This document shows, piece after piece, positions 60,481 to 64,000 of a stretch of DNA of 64,000 nucleotides. Below the pieces are notes generated by a model. The model worked only from the letters and a program-made list of their open reading frames with translations, did no database searches and had not been told where the DNA came from. Each line of letters opens with the position of its first letter. Positions within the stretch are counted from its first letter, which is position 1. A program made the position numbers and the translations under genes. The DNA lies in assembly GCF_036826855.1 (NCBI RefSeq), contig NZ_CP104578.1, forward strand, positions 3,968,001-4,032,000, read 5' to 3'. This stretch comes from Streptomyces sp. SJL17-4 (lineage in GTDB: Bacteria > Actinomycetota > Actinomycetes > Streptomycetales > Streptomycetaceae).

Positions 60481-61440
60481 TCAGCGGGCCATCCGGCGGC
60501 GGGCCGCCTCGTAGAGCACGACGCCGGCGGCGACACCGGCGTTCAGCGACTCGGCGCCGCCCGGCATCGGGATGCGGACGAGGAAGTCGCAGGTCTCGCC
60601 GACGAGGCGGGACAGGCCCTTGCCCTCGGAGCCGACGACGATGACGACCGGGCCGCCCAGCTCCTCCAGCTCGTGGACCTCGCGGTCGCCGTCGGCGGCG
60701 AGGCCGACGACCGTGACTCCGGCCTTCTGGTACTGCTCCAGGCAGCGCGTCAGGTTGGTGGCGCGGGCGACCGGGGTACGGGCGGCGGTGCCGGCCGAGG
60801 TCTTCCACGCACCGGCGGTCATGCCGGCGGCGCGCCGCTCGGGGACGACGACGCCGTGGCCGCCGAAGGCGGAGACGGAGCGGACGACGGCGCCGAGGTT
60901 ACGCGGGTCGGTGACGCCGTCGAGGGCGACGATCAGCGGGTCGTCGTGGTCGTCGAACGCGGCGGTGACGAGGTCCTCGGGGTGCGCGTACTCGTACGGC
61001 GGGACCTGGAGGACGAGACCCTGGTGGTTCAGGCCGTTCGTCATCCGGTCGAGCTCGGGGCGCGGCGCCTCCATGATGTTGATGTTGCCGCGGCCGGTGG
61101 CGAGGTTCAGGGCCTCGCGCACGCGCTCGTCGTTGTCGATGAACTGCTGCACGTACAGCGTCGAGGCGGGCACGCCGTCGCGCAGGGCCTCGAAGACCGG
61201 GTTGCGGCCGACGACCATCTCGGACTGGCCCTTGCCGCCGCGGCGGACGACGGGCTTGCGCTTGGCCGCGTTCCGGGTCATCGCGTTGGAGACGCGGAAC
61301 GCCTTGTGGCCCTTGCGGTTCTCGGCCTTGGGCGTCGGCCCCTTGCCTTCCAGGCCCTTGCGCCGCTGGCCACCGCTGCCGATCGTCGCACCCTTCTTGT
61401 TGGACGTGCGACGGTTCCTGCGCTGGCTGTTCCCGGCCAT
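60481..61440 (-). CDS. rlmB: 23S rRNA (guanosine-2'-O)-methyltransferase RlmB
   Basis: 319 residues. The N-terminal 75 residues are very basic ([11 protein letters not shown]...), then an L30e-like substrate-binding domain ([15 protein letters not shown]) and a SPOUT methyltransferase domain with the three family motifs: [33 protein letters not shown] and [20 protein letters not shown]. It methylates G2251-type ribose of 23S rRNA. Probably last gene of the unit with cysS, ispF and ispD (77 nt after cysS). Confidence 0.93.
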   Translation of the reverse strand: MAGNSQRRNRRTSNKKGATIGSGGQRRKGLEGKGPTPKAENRKGHKAFRVSNAMTRNAAKRKPVVRRGGKGQSEMVVGRNPVFEALRDGVPASTLYVQQFIDNDERVREALNLATGRGNINIMEAPRPELDRMTNGLNHQGLVLQVPPYEYAHPEDLVTAAFDDHDDPLIVALDGVTDPRNLGAVVRSVSAFGGHGVVVPERRAAGMTAGAWKTSAGTAARTPVARATNLTRCLEQYQKAGVTVVGLAADGDREVHELEELGGPVVIVVGSEGKGLSRLVGETCDFLVRIPMPGGAESLNAGVAAGVVLYEAARRRMAR

Positions 61441-61517
61441 GACTACCTATTCCTCGGTGTTGCGTACAAAGGTCTGTAATTGAAGTGTGCCGCCCGGAGG
61501 CCCGAGCGGCACGTCTT

Positions 61518-62921
61518 CTAACGGTTGCCCAGCGTCCAGCGGGGGCCGTCGGGGCTGTCCTCGATGGCGAGGCCGGACTGGTTCAGCTGGTCGCGGATCG
61601 CGTCCGCGGTCGCCCAGTCCTTGCGCTCGCGCGCCGACTCGCGCTGCTGGAGCACGAGCCGTACGAGGGTGTCGACGGCGCCGTGGAGCTCGTCGCCGCC
61701 ACCGCTCTCCTCGGCCCAGTGCGGGTCGAGCGGGTCCAGGCCGAGGACGCCGAGCATGGCGCGGACCTCGGCGAGGCGGGCGATGGCCTCGTCCTTGTCG
61801 TCCGCGGCGAGGGCACTGTTGCCCTGGCGGACGGTGGTGTGGATGATCGCGAGCGCGTGCGGCACGCCCAGGTCGTCGTCCATGGCCTCGGCGAAGGCCG
61901 GCGGCACCTCGGGGGCGGGGGCGACGTCCCTGCCGGCCTTCTCGGTGGCGCGCTGGACGAAGCCCTCGATCCGGGCGAACGCCGACTCGGCCTCGCGCAG
62001 GGACTCCTCGCTGTACTCGATCATCGAGCGGTAGTGCGGGGTGCCCAGGTAGTAGCGGAGAACGATCGGGCGCCAGTTCTTCACCATCTCGGACACCAGC
62101 ACGCTGTTGCCGAGCGACTTCGACATCTTCTCGCCGGCCATGGTGACCCAGGCGTTGTGCACCCAGTACGAGGCGAAGGCGTCGCCGAAGGCCTTGGCCT
62201 GGGCGATCTCGTTCTCGTGGTGCGGGAAGATCAGGTCGAGGCCGCCGCCGTGGATGTCGAACGCGGAGCCCAGGTACTTGTGGGCCATCGCCGAGCACTC
62301 CAGGTGCCAGCCGGGACGGCCGCGGCCCCACGGGGTCTCCCAGTCGGGCTCGCCCGGCTTGGTGGCCTTCCACATGGCGAAGTCGCGCGGGTCGCGCTTC
62401 CCGGTGATGCCGTCCTCGCTGGGCTGGCGCAGGTCGTCGATGTCCTGGTTCGACAGCTCCAGGTAGCCCGGGAAGGAGCGCACGTCGAAGTAGACGCTGC
62501 CGTCGGCCTCGTACGCGTGACCGCGCTCGATGAGGCCGCGCATCATCTCGATCATCTCGGGGACGTGCCCGGTGGCGCGGGGCTCGTACGTCGGCGGCAG
62601 GCAACCGAGGGCGTCGTAGCCCGCGTTGAACGCGCGCTCGTTCTCGTAGCCGATGGACCACCAGGGGCGGCTCTGGTCCGCGCCCTTGGCGATGATCTTG
62701 TCGTCGATGTCGGTGACGTTGCGGATGAACGTGACGTCGTAGCCGCGGTACGCGAACCAGCGGCGCATGATGTCGAAGTTCAGCCCCGAACGGATGTGGC
62801 CGATGTGCGGGGCCGCCTGGACGGTGGCACCACAGAGGTAGATCGAGACCTGGCCCGGCGTGAGCGGGGTGAAGTCACGGATCTGCCGGGCGCTGGTGTC
62901 GTACAGGCGAATAGTCACCAC
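61518..62921 (-). CDS. cysS: Cysteinyl-tRNA synthetase
   Basis: 467 residues. Class I synthetase with HIGH as PHIGHIR after the zinc-ligand LCG in YLCGATVQAAPHIG, GWHLECSAMA with the second zinc cysteine, FPHHENEIAQ, and KMSKS in AGEKMSKSLGNS. A C-terminal anticodon-binding region with RKDWATADAIRDQL. Position 31 has Ala where most have Pro (CGATVQ for CGPTVQ), harmless. In the ispD-ispF-cysS-rlmB order common to actinobacteria. Confidence 0.96.
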   Translation of the reverse strand: MVTIRLYDTSARQIRDFTPLTPGQVSIYLCGATVQAAPHIGHIRSGLNFDIMRRWFAYRGYDVTFIRNVTDIDDKIIAKGADQSRPWWSIGYENERAFNAGYDALGCLPPTYEPRATGHVPEMIEMMRGLIERGHAYEADGSVYFDVRSFPGYLELSNQDIDDLRQPSEDGITGKRDPRDFAMWKATKPGEPDWETPWGRGRPGWHLECSAMAHKYLGSAFDIHGGGLDLIFPHHENEIAQAKAFGDAFASYWVHNAWVTMAGEKMSKSLGNSVLVSEMVKNWRPIVLRYYLGTPHYRSMIEYSEESLREAESAFARIEGFVQRATEKAGRDVAPAPEVPPAFAEAMDDDLGVPHALAIIHTTVRQGNSALAADDKDEAIARLAEVRAMLGVLGLDPLDPHWAEESGGGDELHGAVDTLVRLVLQQRESARERKDWATADAIRDQLNQSGLAIEDSPDGPRWTLGNR

Positions 62922-63042
62922 TCCAGGGTAGTGGGCGTGTGGTAGTGCCCCGATACCCGTTCGCCGTCTCCGATGACGTTTTTCACCGGTACCGGTGGAT
63001 GCCGGTACCGGTGAACGTGACGACCGCCGCTCCGGAACGTGG

Positions 63043-63552
63043 TTACGGGCGTGCCACCGGGTACACGAGGGCCGTCGCCAGCGCCGCGAGGCCCTCCGCG
63101 CGGCCCGTCAGACCCAGGCCGTCCGTGGTGGTGCCGGAGACGGAGACGGGTGCGCCGGCCGCCTCGCTCAGTGCCTTCTGCGCCTCGTCGCGCCGCTTGC
63201 CGACTTTGGGGCGGACGCCGATGACCTGGACGGCGATGTTGCCGATCTCGTAGCCCTCGGCGCGGACGATCCGGGCGGCCTCCGCGAGCAGGGTGACGCC
63301 GGAGGCGCCGGAGTACTCGGGGCGGGAGGTGCCGAAGTGGGCGCCGAGGTCGCCGATGCCGGCGGCGGAGAAGAGCGCGTCGCAGGCGGCGTGGGCGGCG
63401 ACGTCACCGTCGGAGTGCCCGGCGAGGCCGTACCCGTCGCTCTCGGAGGCGTCCCAGAGGAGGCCCGCGCACCAGAGTTCGCGGCCCTGCTCGAAGGCGT
63501 GGACGTCGGTGCCGATGCCGGTACGGGGAAGGATCATCGGTTCAGAAGCCAT
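63043..63552 (-). CDS. ispF: 2-C-methyl-D-erythritol 2,4-cyclodiphosphate synthase
   Basis: 169 residues. Zinc ligands in [12 protein letters not shown] and [17 protein letters not shown], plus [15 protein letters not shown] and [18 protein letters not shown]. Fifth step of the MEP isoprenoid pathway. Its start overlaps the ispD end by 11 bp, so they are translationally coupled. Confidence 0.96.
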   Translation of the reverse strand: MASEPMILPRTGIGTDVHAFEQGRELWCAGLLWDASESDGYGLAGHSDGDVAAHAACDALFSAAGIGDLGAHFGTSRPEYSGASGVTLLAEAARIVRAEGYEIGNIAVQVIGVRPKVGKRRDEAQKALSEAAGAPVSVSGTTTDGLGLTGRAEGLAALATALVYPVARP

Positions 63553-64000
63553 CGTTGGCCCTCCTGCGGGCGAGTACGGCCTCGGCGAGGACGAGGTCGA
63601 GGGGGCGGGTCACCTTGAAGGCCTCCTCGTGGCCGGGCACGACGACGACGGGCGCGCCGAGCCGCTCGACCATACCGGCGTCGTCGGTGGCGCCCTCACC
63701 GGTGAGGGCGATGGTCGCGTGGGCGTTGACCAGGGTGTCGTGGTCGAAGCCCTGGGGGGTCTGGACGGCGCGGAGCCGGGCCCGGACCGGGGTGGCGACG
63801 ACCTGCTCGGGGTCGCCCGGCTTCTCGGCCGGTTCGACCTCCTTGACGGTGTCGGCGACGGGCAGCGCGGGGACGACGGCGACGGCCCCGTCCCGTACGG
63901 CCTCGATGACCGCGTCGACGGTGTCGACGGGGACGAGCGGCCGGGCGGCGTCGTGGACGAGGACGGTGCTGATGCCCTCGGGCAGCGCCTGGAGGCCGAG
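63542..64000 (-). CDS. ispD: 2-C-methyl-D-erythritol 4-phosphate cytidylyltransferase (partial)
   Basis: The last 152 codons; the start lies beyond the right edge. The substrate motif [10 protein letters not shown], then [10 protein letters not shown] and [29 protein letters not shown] and a C-terminal [19 protein letters not shown] are all typical. It makes CDP-methylerythritol, two steps before IspF. The end overlaps the ispF start by 11 bp. Confidence 0.95.
   Translation of the reverse strand, partial: LGLQALPEGISTVLVHDAARPLVPVDTVDAVIEAVRDGAVAVVPALPVADTVKEVEPAEKPGDPEQVVATPVRARLRAVQTPQGFDHDTLVNAHATIALTGEGATDDAGMVERLGAPVVVVPGHEEAFKVTRPLDLVLAEAVLARRRANDGF

Overview
The window is high-GC actinobacterial chromosome, almost certainly Streptomyces. 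The signs are very GC-rich third codon positions, many GTG starts, leaderless-looking promoters, and marker genes: a CdgB-type diguanylate cyclase, HbpS-SenS-SenR, MsiK, a nagK-nagA pair with a DasR site, DUF3263, TerD and a TIGR04222 protein. From memory, and unchecked, the order runs parallel to the S. coelicolor core region from the ispD/ispF/cysS genes to a cold shock gene (about SCO4233-SCO4295). Accessory DNA interrupts it at about 41-55.7 kb.

Layout. 1-3.3 kb: start of a cold shock gene, then a minus-strand unit in which a SAM-I riboswitch precedes a threonine-synthase-like PLP enzyme and a MoaD/ThiS sulfur carrier, then gpgS. 3.4-12.6 kb: a secreted cell-wall protein, otsA and otsB of trehalose synthesis, an orphan RepL-like gene, an HxlR regulator divergent from an imine-reductase-like enzyme, and a secreted M6 protease. 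12.6-17.7 kb: an orphan sugar-binding lipoprotein divergent from nagK-nagA with a DasR-type operator between them, and a PfkB kinase. 17.7-25.3 kb: a membrane CBM protein, CdgB, a flavin reductase, ArfB, TerD, and an M1 peptidase-Nudix unit joined by four tandem mini-ORFs. 25.4-33.4 kb: the HbpS-SenS-SenR haem/redox system, a flavin monooxygenase, an ABC exporter, and a second two-component system. 33.5-41 kb: small proteins, two oxidoreductases (one gene preceded by a SoxR box), acetyl- and phosphotransferases and a broken DsbA-like gene.

41.2-55.7 kb is the accessory part. It holds a coiled-coil/Mrr-nuclease/TerD fusion, an AraC-MFS pair, broken and truncated genes, an NmrA-type gene under a MerR-type promoter, an IS110 transposase, an ECF41 sigma factor with its carboxymuconolactone-decarboxylase and DoxX partners, and a 1.9-kb integrative mini-element in a tRNA-Thr gene. 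55.8-64 kb is conserved again: msiK with a second DasR-type site, a nucleotidyltransferase, a DoxX membrane protein, and the unit ispD-ispF-cysS-rlmB.

Themes linking the genes are sulfur/methionine supply under SAM control, amino-sugar uptake and metabolism (nagKA, msiK, two DasR-like sites), trehalose and glucosylglycerate osmolytes, and redox sensing (HbpS-SenSR, SoxR box, ECF41). A repeated structural oddity is short tandem repeats placed at or just after stop codons.
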